This document shows, in pieces, positions 28,045 through 38,538 of a stretch of DNA of 64,000 nucleotides. The notes beneath the pieces were generated by a model, which was not told the origin of the DNA, did not search any database, and saw only the letters and a program-made list of their open reading frames with translations. Position 1 is the first letter of the stretch. Each line of letters begins with the position of its first letter. The DNA comes from an uncultured Actinomycetes bacterium. GTDB taxonomy: Bacteria > Actinomycetota > Actinomycetes > S36-B12 > UBA10799. Made by a program: the position numbers and the translations under genes. Where the stretch lies: positions 310,001 through 374,000 of the forward strand of contig CAMPEQ010000011.1 of the NCBI GenBank assembly GCA_946803585.1. Reading direction: 5' to 3'.

Positions 28045-28120
28045 GGGGCCTCAGAGGCTTCTCGGTCGGTTCTCAGTGGCATCTGTGGTGAGTTCTCGGG
28101 GTCCCGGCGTTGCCGTTGCG

Positions 28121-28735
28121 CTACCGCGCAACGATCAACGACATCGCCTCGGCCCTGGTTGCTGGATCCCGCAACTGACCGCGCACGGAGCTCGTGGTGG
28201 TACGCGAGCCAGGCTTACGAACCCCGCGCATCGCCATACAGAGGTGCTCCGCCTCGATAACCACGATCGCGCCACGGGGATGCAGGATCTCTTCGAGCGA
28301 GTCGGCGATTTGCGTCGTGAGTCGCTCTTGAACCTGCGGTCGACGAGCAAAGACATCAACGAGGCGAGCCAGCTTGCTCAAACCGGTGATCTTGCCGTCC
28401 TTAGCCGGGATATAGCCGATATGGGCCTTCCCGAAGAACGGAACCAGGTGGTGTTCGCACTGGCTCCACAGTTCTATATCCCGCACCAGTACGAGCTCAT
28501 CATGGGCCAGATCAAAGGTTGTGGTCATAACGTCTTCAGGGCGTTGGCGAAGGCCGGCAAAGACCTCCGCGTACATTCGAGCGACCCGATCGGGGGTATC
28601 GCGAAGACCATCGCGGTCGGGATCCTCCCCTGCCGCCAGAAGCAGTTCACGGATTGCAGCCGCAGCGCGGTCGTGATCAAAATCGGGGCGCTGCCCGCCC
28701 GTGGGTTCGGGAACCAAGCTGATCGGATCAGTCAC
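28121..28735 (-). CDS. folE: GTP cyclohydrolase I
   Basis: 204 residues. The zinc enzyme that opens GTP to dihydroneopterin triphosphate, the first folate step. Seen: the zinc-binding [40 protein letters not shown] and the late [12 protein letters not shown] start 6 nt from TAGGTT, pointing to a leaderless transcript opening the folate operon folE-folP-folB-folK-DUF3180. Confidence 0.96.
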   Translation of the reverse strand: MTDPISLVPEPTGGQRPDFDHDRAAAAIRELLLAAGEDPDRDGLRDTPDRVARMYAEVFAGLRQRPEDVMTTTFDLAHDELVLVRDIELWSQCEHHLVPFFGKAHIGYIPAKDGKITGLSKLARLVDVFARRPQVQERLTTQIADSLEEILHPRGAIVVIEAEHLCMAMRGVRKPGSRTTTSSVRGQLRDPATRAEAMSLIVAR

Positions 28736-28741
28736 AGGAGC

Positions 28742-28747
28742 AACCTA
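28742..28747 (-). promoter_or_regulatory. Leaderless -10 element of folE
   Basis: Read on the minus strand, TTAGGTT-gctcct-GTG gives the hexamer TAGGTT exactly 6 nt before the start codon. No convincing -35 is seen. Confidence 0.5.
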
Positions 28748-28790
28748 ACGAAGTGGGAGTCGTATCTGCGGAGGTAGCGGATAGCCCGGA

Positions 28791-30803
28791 TCAGCTCGTG
28801 CCATCAGAATCAGCCGACGGCGTTACCGGCGGCGTCGCGGTTGCCGTATTGGTTGTGTCCTCGGTCGGAATCATCGTCTGACCGTTGGCGGCCACACCAC
28901 CATCGCGAAGAGGCGCATCGATCGGGCCTCGTCCCGTTGCCCGACGATCCGATCCGGTCCAGGCGGGGCGAGCGTTCCGCTTATTCATCTTCGTGAAGAT
29001 CCGGGCAACGTCGGCCTTGTCCAAGGTCTCGCGTTCTAGGAGTTCCAAGACGAGTTGATCGAGAATGTCGCGATTCTGGAAGAGAATCTCGTAGGCCTCC
29101 ATATGGGCCTGCTCGATGAAGCTGCGGACCTCCTCATCGATCGCGGCGGCGATCTCCTCGGAATAGTCGCGTTCATGGCCGCGATCCATTCCGACGAATA
29201 CCTCGCCGCTCTCCTTGCCGTACTTGATGGCACCGAGACGCTCTGTCATGCCGTACTGGGTAACCATCGCTCGAGCCACGGCAGTCGCCTTCTCGATGTC
29301 GTTGGCCGCACCTGTGGTCGGGTCATGGAAGACCATCTCCTCGGCCGCGCGGCCTCCGAGCATGTAGGCCAACTGATCAAGCATCTCGTTGCGCGTCGTG
29401 GAGTACTTCTCTTTGTCTGGCAGCACCATCGTGTAGCCAAGGGCACGCCCACGCGGCAAAATCGTGATCTTGTGAACTGGGTCGCTGTTTGGCAACGCCG
29501 CGGCGACCATCGCGTGCCCACCCTCGTGGTAGGCGGTAATCGTACGCTCGTGGTCGCTCATGAGGCGGGTCTTCTTCTGTGGACCGGCTAGCACTCGATC
29601 GATCGCCTCGTCGAGTGAATGGTTGTCCACCATCGGCTTACCAAGTCGAGCGGTCAACAGCGCAGCCTCATTCAGCACATTCGCCAAGTCGGCTCCGGTG
29701 AACCCGGGGGTCCGACGCGCGACCGCCATCATGTCGACGGTGTCAGCGAATGGCTTGCCCCGAGCATGGACTTTGAGAATCTCGTAGCGGCCATTGAGAT
29801 CTGGGCGATCAACCGCGATCTGGCGGTCGAAGCGACCTGGCCGCAGCAGCGCCGGGTCAAGAATATCCGGACGGTTGGTGGCGGCAATCAGGATGACACC
29901 AGCAGAGACATCGAACCCATCCATCTCCACGAGCATCTGGTTTAGCGTTTGCTCGCGCTCATCGTGCCCGCCGCCCATCCCGGCACCACGGTGACGACCG
30001 ACTGCGTCGATCTCGTCGATGAAGATGATGGCTGGAGCATTTGCCTTAGCCTGCTCGAAGAGGTCACGGACACGGCTCGCTCCCACACCAACGAACATCT
30101 CAACGAAGTCGGAACCGGAGATCGAGTAGAACGGCACCTCGGCCTCGCCAGCGACGGCGCGGGCAAGCAATGTCTTACCGGTTCCGGGTGGGCCGTACAG
30201 AAGTACACCCTTGGGAATCTTGGCGCCAACAGCTTGGAACTTTGCGGGCTCTTGGAGGAATTCCTTGATCTCGACGAGTTCCTCCACCGCCTCGTCTGCA
30301 CCGGCTACATCGGTAAATGTGGTCTTTGGCAGGTCCTTATTGACGGCCTTGGTCTTAGCCTTGCCGAAGTTCATTATTCGGCTACCGCCGCCTTGCATCT
30401 GGCTCATAAAGAAGAACAGCAAACCGATAATGATGATGACGGGCAGTAGTGAGACCAGCAGCGTGATCAGTAGGTTCTCGCTGGGAACCTCAATGTTGTA
30501 GCCATCTGGTAGTTGGCCTGCATCCACCTTGGCTTGTAAGAGCTCCTGGAGGTTGACGCCCTGACCATCGATGTACTTTGCGGTCGTGACCGTGCCATCT
30601 TTACCGGTGACCTCGATCTTCTGCTCGCGATCAATGAGCTTGGCAGACTGCGCCTGATTACTCTGGATCGTCTGGATGATCTGAGAGGTCTCGACGTCTT
30701 TGGGCGCACCAAAACTGCTCCACAAGCTAGTACCCAGAAGCACGAGAAATAGGGCCAGCAGGATCCACAACACTGGCCCACGAAGAAATCGCTTGGCATT
30801 CAT
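28791..30803 (-). CDS. ftsH: ATP-dependent zinc metalloprotease FtsH
   Basis: 670 residues: TM1 at about 10-28, an extracytoplasmic segment, TM2 at about 108-130, then AAA+ with Walker A GPPGTGKT near residue 200, Walker B IIFIDEID, the arginine-finger region LRPGRFDRQ, and the zinc motif HEGGH near residue 420. FtsH hexamers extract and degrade membrane and cytosolic proteins. The start is ATG 30803, directly after an in-frame TTG; TACCCT lies 5 nt before the TTG. The Thr/Ala-rich tail is typical of actinobacteria. Confidence 0.97.
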   Translation of the reverse strand: MNAKRFLRGPVLWILLALFLVLLGTSLWSSFGAPKDVETSQIIQTIQSNQAQSAKLIDREQKIEVTGKDGTVTTAKYIDGQGVNLQELLQAKVDAGQLPDGYNIEVPSENLLITLLVSLLPVIIIIGLLFFFMSQMQGGGSRIMNFGKAKTKAVNKDLPKTTFTDVAGADEAVEELVEIKEFLQEPAKFQAVGAKIPKGVLLYGPPGTGKTLLARAVAGEAEVPFYSISGSDFVEMFVGVGASRVRDLFEQAKANAPAIIFIDEIDAVGRHRGAGMGGGHDEREQTLNQMLVEMDGFDVSAGVILIAATNRPDILDPALLRPGRFDRQIAVDRPDLNGRYEILKVHARGKPFADTVDMMAVARRTPGFTGADLANVLNEAALLTARLGKPMVDNHSLDEAIDRVLAGPQKKTRLMSDHERTITAYHEGGHAMVAAALPNSDPVHKITILPRGRALGYTMVLPDKEKYSTTRNEMLDQLAYMLGGRAAEEMVFHDPTTGAANDIEKATAVARAMVTQYGMTERLGAIKYGKESGEVFVGMDRGHERDYSEEIAAAIDEEVRSFIEQAHMEAYEILFQNRDILDQLVLELLERETLDKADVARIFTKMNKRNARPAWTGSDRRATGRGPIDAPLRDGGVAANGQTMIPTEDTTNTATATPPVTPSADSDGTS

Positions 30804-30907
30804 CAAGAGACAGGGTATGCGAGAGCACCCCGGATATGACTGCTGGATTCGCCTAAGGGTGTTCCGCTCGTCGCATAACCGGGCAAGGTTGCCGCAATAC
30901 CAGTGGG

Positions 30908-31447
30908 TTACAGCGGCTTGAGGGCCCCGATATATCGCAGATTGCGGTAGTGCTGATTGTGATCCATGCCGTAGCCAACCACGAAGTCGTTTTCGATATC
31001 GAAGCCGACATATCGGACATCCACCTTGTTACGAACCGCCTCAGGTTTGCGTAACAGCGTCAGGATCTCCAACGATGCCGGCTGACGAGCTTGCAGACTG
31101 CGAACGAGCCAACGCAACGTCAGTCCCGAGTCCAGGACGTCTTCAACGATCAGGACGTGGCGGCCGTCGAGATTGGTATCGAGGTCCTTCAGGATTCTGA
31201 CGACGCCACTTGAGGTGTTTCCAGCCCCGTAGGAGCTAACCGCCATCCAATCGATCTCGACCGACCCATCGAGCTCGCGAGAGAGGTCCGCCATGATCAT
31301 CATGGCACCTTTCAGGACCCCAACCAGTAGGAGGTCCTCCCCGGCATAGTCGGCATTCACTTGTGCAGCCATCTCGCTGACCCGCTGTTTGAGTTGCTCT
31401 TCACTCAGCAGAACTCGATCGATCTCTGCGGGGGTCTCCGTGCTCAC
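30908..31447 (-). CDS. hpt: Hypoxanthine phosphoribosyltransferase
   Basis: 179 residues. Purine salvage: hypoxanthine or guanine plus PRPP to IMP or GMP. Seen: [16 protein letters not shown], the PRPP motif [14 protein letters not shown] and [17 protein letters not shown]. Conserved order hpt-ftsH downstream of tilS. GTG start with GGAAGG upstream. Confidence 0.96.
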   Translation of the reverse strand: MSTETPAEIDRVLLSEEQLKQRVSEMAAQVNADYAGEDLLLVGVLKGAMMIMADLSRELDGSVEIDWMAVSSYGAGNTSSGVVRILKDLDTNLDGRHVLIVEDVLDSGLTLRWLVRSLQARQPASLEILTLLRKPEAVRNKVDVRYVGFDIENDFVVGYGMDHNQHYRNLRYIGALKPL

Positions 31448-31501
31448 GCGCCGAACCTTCCGTTTGGACTTCAGCGAACTACCCGCAGTGAGGTGATTCC
31501 C

Positions 31502-32539
31502 TCACCGACCAAGTGGTTGCGCTCGGTAGAACACCAGAGTGTCAGAGATGCGCGCTACTTCGTGGTCGCCGGGCACTCGTGTGGGCCCTTGTCCGCGCCA
31601 ATCGTCAACAAACCGGTCAATCGTGGTGAGGTGGCCGAAAGTGATCGAGCCGGGGGTAACCCCGACCGCTAGCAGAGCTAGACGGTACAACCGGGTTCGC
31701 ACGGCCTGGGGAACCGCGGCTAGTTTCCCAGCACTCGGTGTGTCCAATGCCAGCACAACTCGACCAGCTTCGGTGAGGTCGAGTCGACTCTCTGCTTGCA
31801 ACTGCGCCCACTGATCGAGTGCAGCGTTGTCCGCCTGGAGCATCGAGGCCGTCCGAGCCAGCGCCTCGCGTACCCCTGGGCCGAGCTGCGCCTCCAGCGT
31901 TGGGAGAACCCGCTGCCGGACTTTCACGCGAGTAAATGCGGGGTCCTGGTTGTGCGGGTCGTGGAACGGGATCAGCCCAGCTTGCGCACAAACCTCCTCG
32001 GTGTCAGCTCGAGTTGCCGCCAGCAGTGGGCGTCGCCACATCCCCTCACGTGGACTCATTGCCGCCAGCGATCGACTACCCGATCCGCGGGCTAGTCCCA
32101 GCAAGACAGTCTCAGCCTGATCGTCCACCGTGTGGGCAAGCAGGATTGCTTTGGCACCAAGGCTGCGCGCTAGGTCAATCATGGCTCGACGACGAGCGGT
32201 CCGCGCGGCTGCTTCCATCCCTCCGGCAGCCGACGAGCGATCAACCTCCACAGCCAACGACGCGACAGGGGCTAACCCGAAGGAAAGACAGGTTTGTACA
32301 GCGACTTCAGCCACCTCGGCTGACCCATCTTGGAGTTGGTGGTCAATCACGACTGCGCCCGCCCTAACGAGTCCGCGGTCACCCGAAATATCCGCCACGA
32401 GGCGAGCAAGAGCTAGGGAGTCAGCTCCTCCGGAGACCCCCACTAGGACGAGGTCGTCGCTTGCAAGATCTGCGAGTTCGTGTTCAACGATGCGACGGAG
32501 TCGGCGTCGAACCGGCTGATCGCCTAACTCGTTAGCCAT
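31502..32539 (-). CDS. tilS: tRNA(Ile)-lysidine synthase
   Basis: 345 residues. Modifies the wobble cytidine of tRNA-Ile(CAU) to lysidine with ATP and lysine. Seen: the PP-loop LVGVSGGADSLALARL, the LLAHTVDDQAETVLLGLARGSGSRSLAAM segment and RPLLAATR. Its start overlaps the upstream zincin gene by 8 bp. Confidence 0.95.
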   Translation of the reverse strand: MANELGDQPVRRRLRRIVEHELADLASDDLVLVGVSGGADSLALARLVADISGDRGLVRAGAVVIDHQLQDGSAEVAEVAVQTCLSFGLAPVASLAVEVDRSSAAGGMEAAARTARRRAMIDLARSLGAKAILLAHTVDDQAETVLLGLARGSGSRSLAAMSPREGMWRRPLLAATRADTEEVCAQAGLIPFHDPHNQDPAFTRVKVRQRVLPTLEAQLGPGVREALARTASMLQADNAALDQWAQLQAESRLDLTEAGRVVLALDTPSAGKLAAVPQAVRTRLYRLALLAVGVTPGSITFGHLTTIDRFVDDWRGQGPTRVPGDHEVARISDTLVFYRAQPLGR

Positions 32540-33578
32540 GAACTCGAGTTATCCAGGCAGCGGGGTCGGCGATCTCGGTCAAGGACGGTAGGTTCGCCGG
32601 CTGCGCCCAGGCCTGGTTGAAACCGGCCATCCCGACGGAGTCGACGACAGTCCGTACAAAGGCCGCACCTTCGGAGTACTGCCGCAGCTTGGCATCCATT
32701 CCGAATACTCGCCGAGCAATCGAGTCTGATCCGCTGGGCTGGTTACGTCGCTGGTCGAATCGTGCCCGAATCGTCGCGACACTGGGGACGATTTCTGGCC
32801 CAACCTCATCCATCACGACATCGGCGTGGCCTTCAAGCAGGGTCATCAACGCGCTAATCCGGTCATAGACCGCGCGCTGCTCGGGTGAGAGCACTGCCAG
32901 CATGAGCGCAGTTGCGCCCTCATTCCCGCGGAGGACTTGAACGATCGCGTCCATCAGGTCGCGTGTGTGCTTGAGGAACTCTCGCGGTGGAACATCCACG
33001 GCAGCGACCAGCGATCGGGTCTCCGCGGCGAAGTAGTCCGACAACCACCCGACGGCGGTGAACTGGACCCGGTGCGTTTCCTCGTGCAGACACACCCACA
33101 TTTGAAAGTCTCGCTGGTCGACGTCAAGGGTCTCGGCGACGCCGACGATGTTGGGAGCCACCAGCATCAGCCGTGGAGTCTGCCCTGCCGGGACGAGTGC
33201 CTCATATTGACCAAGTACCTTGCCCGAGAGCCAACCGAGTACGAAACCCATTTGAATCGCGGTCAATCTGGATCCGACTTCGTTGACGACCGAGACCCCG
33301 TTGGATCGCAGTCGGTCGAGTACGGGGCTGAGCACAAAGCGGAATGAATCGAGATTGGATTCGATCCATGCGCCCCGGTCGACAACTGCCGCGCTAGGAG
33401 CGTCGGAGGGAGCAATCAGCCCGGTACATTCCCGCACCGGCGCGACTGCTTGAGTCGCAAGCGACCGCAACTGTAGAACCGTCTCCCGCGCCTGTTCAAG
33501 TTCACGATGCGGCCCGTTGGGGGCAAACTTCTTCCCGGTCGCTAGTGCGAGGTTCCAATCAACAACGTCTGTGGCCAT
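32532..33578 (-). CDS. Zinc-dependent metalloprotease of the DUF2342 / F420-associated family
   Basis: 348 residues. The zinc motif HEETHRVQF is seen near residue 165, and GWLSGKVLGQYEAL is typical of this actinobacterial family. It is regularly found between dacB and tilS. It is sometimes annotated as coenzyme-F420-biosynthesis associated; its substrate is unknown. The ATG at 33578 is 6 nt from TAGCGT inside the end of dacB, so it can be transcribed alone without a leader. Confidence 0.9.
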   Translation of the reverse strand: MATDVVDWNLALATGKKFAPNGPHRELEQARETVLQLRSLATQAVAPVRECTGLIAPSDAPSAAVVDRGAWIESNLDSFRFVLSPVLDRLRSNGVSVVNEVGSRLTAIQMGFVLGWLSGKVLGQYEALVPAGQTPRLMLVAPNIVGVAETLDVDQRDFQMWVCLHEETHRVQFTAVGWLSDYFAAETRSLVAAVDVPPREFLKHTRDLMDAIVQVLRGNEGATALMLAVLSPEQRAVYDRISALMTLLEGHADVVMDEVGPEIVPSVATIRARFDQRRNQPSGSDSIARRVFGMDAKLRQYSEGAAFVRTVVDSVGMAGFNQAWAQPANLPSLTEIADPAAWITRVHG

Positions 33579-33584
33579 AAGGAG

Positions 33585-33590
33585 ACGCTA
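33585..33590 (-). promoter_or_regulatory. Leaderless -10 element of the zincin gene
   Basis: TAGCGT on the minus strand ends 6 nt before the ATG at 33578 and overlaps the last codons of dacB. The same hexamer recurs before 9096, 58226 and in the DUF4188 promoter. Confidence 0.5.
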
Positions 33591-34946
33591 CTTGCACCCG
33601 CAAGTGGCCAGTGCTGCCGCGGCTTGATCCCACGCGACTTCGGATCCAAGCAGGTCCGGGGTTTGCGGCGCCATAAATGCAAACGACAACAGGTCTCCAT
33701 CAACGTCAGTGACAAGTCCTGCCAACGTCACCACACCCGTCAGGGTTCCGGTCTTAGCCCGCACCTGGCCCCTTCCAGGCTTAGTACCGGCTCCGACAAA
33801 CCGGTCATCCAGTGAGCCAGTGAACCCTGCAACAGGCATCCCGTACGTTCCCGCCCAGAGATCAGCATTGGCGTTTGTCGCCATCGAGTTCAGCAACTGC
33901 CCAAGGATCGCAGCAGGGATGACGTTGTCACGACTTAAGCCCGATGCATCAAACAGTTGCAGGCCCGAGGGGTCGATTCCGAGATCAGTCAGTACTTGAG
34001 TGACCGCGCGAACACCTCCGTTGAAGCTACCTTCACGGGCCAGCTTTGCTCCGGCTAAGTGCCCGAGCATCTCCGCCGTTGTGTTGTCTGACTTCTCCAA
34101 TGACTGCTGGACCAGCGCACTCATTGGTAGCGACTCAACACTGCTGACAAGCGTCTCTTGGGCTGGTGCTAGGACTCGGCCGGGGGACCCTTTGACCTTA
34201 ACCCCCCGATCTTTGAGCAGCTGGGCAAACCGTTTGGTGGTAGCCAAAGATGGATCTGAGTTGATCCCCCCAACGAACCCGCCATCGGCAATCAGGGCAG
34301 TGATACGCGAGACGATGCCTTCCTGGACGTACGTCGTGGGCCAGGTTGGGGAGGACAGGGGGCCGGAGAAGAGGTCGTTATCGAAAGCCAACGAGTAGGT
34401 GATGCCGCCTACCGGCACCTCCCCGCCAGTCGCCAGGAGGGCGGCGGCGGTCTTGTCGGCCAACTCCGCTAACGATGCGGCCGCCGGCTCACTGGAACCG
34501 GGCTTTCCAGATCGAAGAAGCGGATCGCCACCCCCAACCAAGACGAGCTCAGTCGGCGTCGAGCCCGTTACTACTTTGGTCTCAAGGCGATGATCCGCGC
34601 CATAGGCAGTAAGGACCGCGGCTGCGCCCAGCAGCTTATTTGTCGATGCGGGAGTCGCAGGGACATTGGCGGACTTGTCATAGATCAACTGACCAGTTCT
34701 GGCGTCATAGACCGCGACCGAGGTAGTAGGCCCAAGAGCAGCTGATGACAGCGGGCCGGCCAGCGCCGCGGCGATTCCAGCGGTGGTTGGCGGCGTGGTC
34801 GTCGGCGTAGTGAGCGGCGCCAGCAGATCGGAGCCGACCGCGGCCGGTACGCCCGCTGCGGAGCTCGAGGCCGAGCCAGCAAGTCCGACAACTGCGACCA
34901 GTGCGCTGGCACTAATCGCAGAGGCGAGCGCTACAACTGATGTCAC
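33588..34946 (-). CDS. dacB: D-alanyl-D-alanine carboxypeptidase/endopeptidase (PBP4)
   Basis: 452 residues with a signal-like N-terminus. Class C penicillin-binding protein trimming or cutting peptidoglycan cross-links outside the membrane. Seen: SxxK as STNK in TPASTNKLLGAA, SxN as SDN in KSDNTTAEML, and KTG in RAKTGTLTG; the extra domain between the first two motifs is present. A Pro/Thr linker follows the signal. GTG start 6 nt from TATCCT. Confidence 0.94.
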   Translation of the reverse strand: MTSVVALASAISASALVAVVGLAGSASSSAAGVPAAVGSDLLAPLTTPTTTPPTTAGIAAALAGPLSSAALGPTTSVAVYDARTGQLIYDKSANVPATPASTNKLLGAAAVLTAYGADHRLETKVVTGSTPTELVLVGGGDPLLRSGKPGSSEPAAASLAELADKTAAALLATGGEVPVGGITYSLAFDNDLFSGPLSSPTWPTTYVQEGIVSRITALIADGGFVGGINSDPSLATTKRFAQLLKDRGVKVKGSPGRVLAPAQETLVSSVESLPMSALVQQSLEKSDNTTAEMLGHLAGAKLAREGSFNGGVRAVTQVLTDLGIDPSGLQLFDASGLSRDNVIPAAILGQLLNSMATNANADLWAGTYGMPVAGFTGSLDDRFVGAGTKPGRGQVRAKTGTLTGVVTLAGLVTDVDGDLLSFAFMAPQTPDLLGSEVAWDQAAAALATCGCK

Positions 34947-34952
34947 TCATGC

Positions 34953-34958
34953 AGGATA
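34953..34958 (-). promoter_or_regulatory. Leaderless -10 element of dacB
   Basis: TATCCT on the minus strand lies exactly 6 nt before the GTG at 34946. The rest of the 149-bp gap to ppa shows no obvious operator. Confidence 0.5.
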
Positions 34959-35095
34959 ACCGCGTGACGATGGTCAGTAGCCACCCCCTTTGCCGTTTCG
35001 AATGCGGCAAGTGGACTACTCGACAGGCTTCGACGGGTCTGTTTGCGGAACACTGAGCCAGGAATACCGCACCTCAACGGACACAGGAGAAGCTT

Positions 35096-35617
35096 GTGGA
35101 GTTCGACGTAACTATTGAAATCCCGACCGGCAGCCGAAACAAGTACGAGATCGACCACAAATCAGGTCGTTTACGTCTTGACCGCATGCTGTTCACCGCC
35201 ACTCGGTACCCCCACGACTACGGCTTCGTCGATGACACCCTTGGTCTTGACGGCGATCCGCTAGACGCGCTGGTCATCGTCCAAGAGCCGACCTTCCCAG
35301 GTTGTGTGATTCGGGCGCGCACAGTTGGCATGTTCCGGATGACCGATGAGGCTGGCGGTGACGACAAGTTGGTCTGCGTTGCAGCCAACGATCCACGGAT
35401 GGAGCACATCCGCGATATCCATCACGTCGCTGAGTTCGATCGCCTAGAGATCCAACACTTCTTCGAGGTCTACAAAGAACTCGAGCCAGGCAAGTCAGTC
35501 GAAGGCGCCACCTGGGCCGGACGCGCAGAGGCCGAACAAGAGGTCCGTGACTCCTACGCTCGCGCCGAAGAGGCAGCAGCTAAAGAGGCAGCAGAACAAG
35601 CGCCACCAGAAGAGTAG
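35096..35617 (+). CDS. ppa: Inorganic pyrophosphatase
   Basis: 173 residues, family I soluble PPase that hydrolyses pyrophosphate to drive biosynthesis. Seen: [36 protein letters not shown] and [15 protein letters not shown]. An Ala/Glu-rich tail extends past the usual end. GTG start preceded by AGGAGAA. Divergent from dacB, as in other actinobacteria. Confidence 0.96.
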   Translation: MEFDVTIEIPTGSRNKYEIDHKSGRLRLDRMLFTATRYPHDYGFVDDTLGLDGDPLDALVIVQEPTFPGCVIRARTVGMFRMTDEAGGDDKLVCVAANDPRMEHIRDIHHVAEFDRLEIQHFFEVYKELEPGKSVEGATWAGRAEAEQEVRDSYARAEEAAAKEAAEQAPPEE

Positions 35618-35640
35618 ATCGCCCCACACCTACGCCCGGG

Positions 35641-36489
35641 CTAGCACTGCGAGTAGTGATACTTGCGGTGCCCGCTCGGGCGTAGTTGACGGTCTCGTTG
35701 AATGATCGAGATCGCAGCACCATGGCTGGCGCAGGCTCGATCAAATACGGAGCTGGAATAGTCGGTGTATTCAATCTCGATGACCGCTGGCCCATAGGCC
35801 GCTAGGTAACGCCCGCACTCGGAATAGCGTTGGCATTCCTCCGCGACGGCAAAGTCAAACCCGATTTTGCTGCGGCCCCGCGTCCCAAGCTCGGCAGTGT
35901 TCTTTTGGCCAGCGGCCAACCCGACCCGATGAGCTTTGCGTACAAGCTTCTTAGCCATCGCAATGTTGTTCGCCATCGTGAGTTGTTTACGCGATCGCGA
36001 GAATGAGTCGAGGTTGTCGAACTCAACCGCCTGGAACCCGTCTCGGGCGCAGCCCTTGGTCCACTTCCCGACCACTCGAGCGATTCGCTTTCGTTTGCGC
36101 TTGGAGGAGGTATCAAGGAGCACCTCTCCCCACTGCGAATCCACCACGAGGCGGGACTTCTTGCGCAACAGCAGCTTCGGATGATGCTTCTTCCACCATT
36201 TGCGCGACCCCGGCTGAGTCTGGAAGCCATTGACGTAGCAAATGTTGTAGTAACCCTGGGCCGCAGATTCGGTGCGGTCCCGAGCTACCACCCCTACGCC
36301 TGGTTCCGGCTGATACGCCCCACCTAACTGATAGGACGCTGGACTATCGACCGGCAGTGTGTTGTATCCGATCGACGGGATCGCGGCAGCACCTACCAGC
36401 ACGGCGCTGAGGAGTCCGACTCCTAGCGAACGAGATACCAGGCGAGGGCAACCCGGCGCTCTGGGGTGACTAGCTGCGTTTAGTTTCAT
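35641..36489 (-). CDS. Secreted endo-alpha-1,4-polygalactosaminidase-like protein (GH114)
   Basis: 282 residues with a signal peptide (LLSAVLVGAAAIPSIG). The body resembles the GH114 TIM barrel: YYNICYVNGFQT, VVDSQWGEVLLD, FQAVEFDNLDSF with acidic catalytic candidates, AAGQKNTAEL, FDFAVAEECQRY and YTDYS. Relatives cleave galactosaminogalactan-type polysaccharides. It would act outside the cell; the real substrate is unknown. It is convergent with ppa and divergent from the GGDEF-EAL gene. Confidence 0.82.
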   Translation of the reverse strand: MKLNAASHPRAPGCPRLVSRSLGVGLLSAVLVGAAAIPSIGYNTLPVDSPASYQLGGAYQPEPGVGVVARDRTESAAQGYYNICYVNGFQTQPGSRKWWKKHHPKLLLRKKSRLVVDSQWGEVLLDTSSKRKRKRIARVVGKWTKGCARDGFQAVEFDNLDSFSRSRKQLTMANNIAMAKKLVRKAHRVGLAAGQKNTAELGTRGRSKIGFDFAVAEECQRYSECGRYLAAYGPAVIEIEYTDYSSSVFDRACASHGAAISIIQRDRQLRPSGHRKYHYSQC

Positions 36490-36703
36490 CGACTCACACG
36501 TTACGTGGATTCTGTCCCGCCGGATACCACCATCGAGTGACTGGTCCCCTCACCTTGAGTGACTTCCGCCAATCGGGTGACACCGTCCGGTCACACGCGC
36601 CATACCCGGCGAGACTTACGACAGGTCACCGTTCGCCCAATGGCGCACGCAAAGGGACGCGCAGCTTTCCACACCCAACCATTGGATGAAGGTCGGAGGG
36701 GAA

Positions 36704-38521
36704 ATGGGTTCAGAACGATCGCCTAGCCCTACTGAGGCTACTGAGTCTCAACTCGTGCTTCAGCGTGACCGCCTCAGCACTGTACTCAAGACAGCCAGCA
36801 CCGGATTGTGCTTGGTGGACTCCGAGAACCAGATTGTTGAGATCAATAGAGCAGCCGCCGAGCTGCTGCGTATCTCCCCCGCACAAGCTCATGGATTCAA
36901 CCTGCTGACGCTCTTGGGCACAACCGAGACCACACCAGCCGACGGTGACCTTGCAGGGTTGCAGAGTTCGATCCGTATCGGCAGCCCCTGGCATGGAGAG
37001 GCCATCGAGATCGCGGTGAGTGAGCAGACAAGAAAGGTCTGCAATATCGACTTCATTCCGCTCGGTTCCGACGGCAACAACGCCGGAGGGGTACTGGCCT
37101 TTCACGACCTCAGCGACCGGAAGAGGGACTCAGAGAGAATCGAGTGGGTGGCTAGCCATGATCCCCTCACCGGGTTGATGAATAGGTCAGCCATTGCATC
37201 CCACATCGACGGGTTCCAACTCCGCGCGGATGCTGACGAGCCGGACTGCGCGCTGCTATTCATCGACCTCGACCACTTCAAGACGGTGAATGAGACCGCC
37301 GGGCACGATGTCGGCGACGCGGTACTGGTTGATGCCGCGAATCGAATTCGCGCATGTGTCCGCCATGGCGACGTCGTAGCACGCGTTGGTGGTGACGAGT
37401 TCGTAGTGTTCTTCGAACAGACACCGCACCCCGACGCACTTGCCTTACTAGCTGAACGAATTCTGATGCAGTTGCGGATGCCATTCGCACCAGTCGGGGA
37501 GCAAATGCACCTCTCTGCGAGCCTGGGGATGGTCACCTCCCAAGCGCGGGAAACCTCAGCGAACTCGCTTCTTCGAGATGCCGATATCGCGCTCTATCAA
37601 GCCAAGGAATCCGGTCGCGATCAAGCGGTGCGCTTTGACGAGGAACTCCGGAAGCGGATTCAACGTCGAGTCGACCTCGATCGGAAGCTTCGATCGGCCG
37701 TGACCAATCGCGAACTATCCGTCGCGTTCCAGCCAATGATCGAGATTGGGACAGGCCGAGTACTCGGATTCGAAACGCTCGCTCGCTGGTTCACTGACGA
37801 TGGGCCGATTGGGCCAGATGAGTTCATTCCCGCCGCTGAGGCCAACGGGCTTATCACTGATATCGGCAAAATGGTGCTCGATGAATCCATCTCGATGGCG
37901 GCCGAGATTGGTGCCCAGGCGCCCGAGTGGCCCAGCGCTGGGATGGTTGTGGCCGTTAACGTCTCCGGGGCTCAGCTTGCTGGCGGCGGGTTCGCCGAGA
38001 CTGTCGCCCAAGGCCTCGCATCAGCCAATGTGCCGGCCAGTGCAATCGCTTTGGAGCTGACCGAGTCGAGCCTAGTGAGCTATGGCGATGCGGCCTGGCA
38101 GGAACTAACCGCCGCCCGCGAGCTTGGTGTGCACATCGCACTCGATGACTTCGGAACTGGATGGAGCTCGCTATCTGTGCTCCAGAACTTCCCGATCGAC
38201 TGCATCAAGATCGACCGGAGCTTTGTCAATGGCATGGTCTCGGAATCAAAGGACTACGCCATCGTCGAATCAATCATCGCCCTTGGGCGGGCGATGGGGC
38301 ATGCCGTGGTCGCGGAGGGCGTAGAGGAAACGACTCAAGCTGAGGCGCTGGAAGAACTCGGCTGCGTGGTCGCCCAGGGCTACTTCTACGCGCGGCCCAT
38401 GACCAAGCAGGACGCGTTGACGTTCCTTGCTAGTCAGCGACAGTTGAACGGGCCACTCGTGGCCAGTCAGCGCAGCGCCCCGAGGCGAACGAACTCAGCG
38501 CGGGCCAGAGCAGCTAGCTAA
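36704..38521 (+). CDS. PAS-GGDEF-EAL cyclic-di-GMP enzyme
   Basis: About 605 residues: a PAS domain (about 15-130; LVDSENQIVEINRAAAEL), GGDEF (VARVGGDEFVVFFEQ intact, with DLDHFKTVNE) and EAL (ETLARW in place of EALxRW, then ELTESSL, DDFGTGWSSL, KIDRSFV). Both cyclase and phosphodiesterase core residues I can see are kept, so it may make or degrade c-di-GMP, gated by the PAS domain. No membrane segment. ATG 36704 follows GGAGGGG; an ATG at 36686 would add six residues. Confidence 0.93.
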   Translation: MGSERSPSPTEATESQLVLQRDRLSTVLKTASTGLCLVDSENQIVEINRAAAELLRISPAQAHGFNLLTLLGTTETTPADGDLAGLQSSIRIGSPWHGEAIEIAVSEQTRKVCNIDFIPLGSDGNNAGGVLAFHDLSDRKRDSERIEWVASHDPLTGLMNRSAIASHIDGFQLRADADEPDCALLFIDLDHFKTVNETAGHDVGDAVLVDAANRIRACVRHGDVVARVGGDEFVVFFEQTPHPDALALLAERILMQLRMPFAPVGEQMHLSASLGMVTSQARETSANSLLRDADIALYQAKESGRDQAVRFDEELRKRIQRRVDLDRKLRSAVTNRELSVAFQPMIEIGTGRVLGFETLARWFTDDGPIGPDEFIPAAEANGLITDIGKMVLDESISMAAEIGAQAPEWPSAGMVVAVNVSGAQLAGGGFAETVAQGLASANVPASAIALELTESSLVSYGDAAWQELTAARELGVHIALDDFGTGWSSLSVLQNFPIDCIKIDRSFVNGMVSESKDYAIVESIIALGRAMGHAVVAEGVEETTQAEALEELGCVVAQGYFYARPMTKQDALTFLASQRQLNGPLVASQRSAPRRTNSARARAAS

Positions 38522-38538
38522 TAGCGCGGTGACAGCGT

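Noticed and set aside
27758-28777. 339-residue plus-strand open frame opposite folP and folE.
   Set aside because: It is antisense to two clear folate genes and reads as low-complexity shadow sequence.
36569-36703. Possible c-di-GMP (GEMM) riboswitch before the GGDEF-EAL gene, because of ACGCAAAG-like sequence near 36646-36653.
   Set aside because: Only one of the conserved GEMM blocks can be matched; the GGGCAAACC block, tetraloop and receptor helix are not found in a consistent order.
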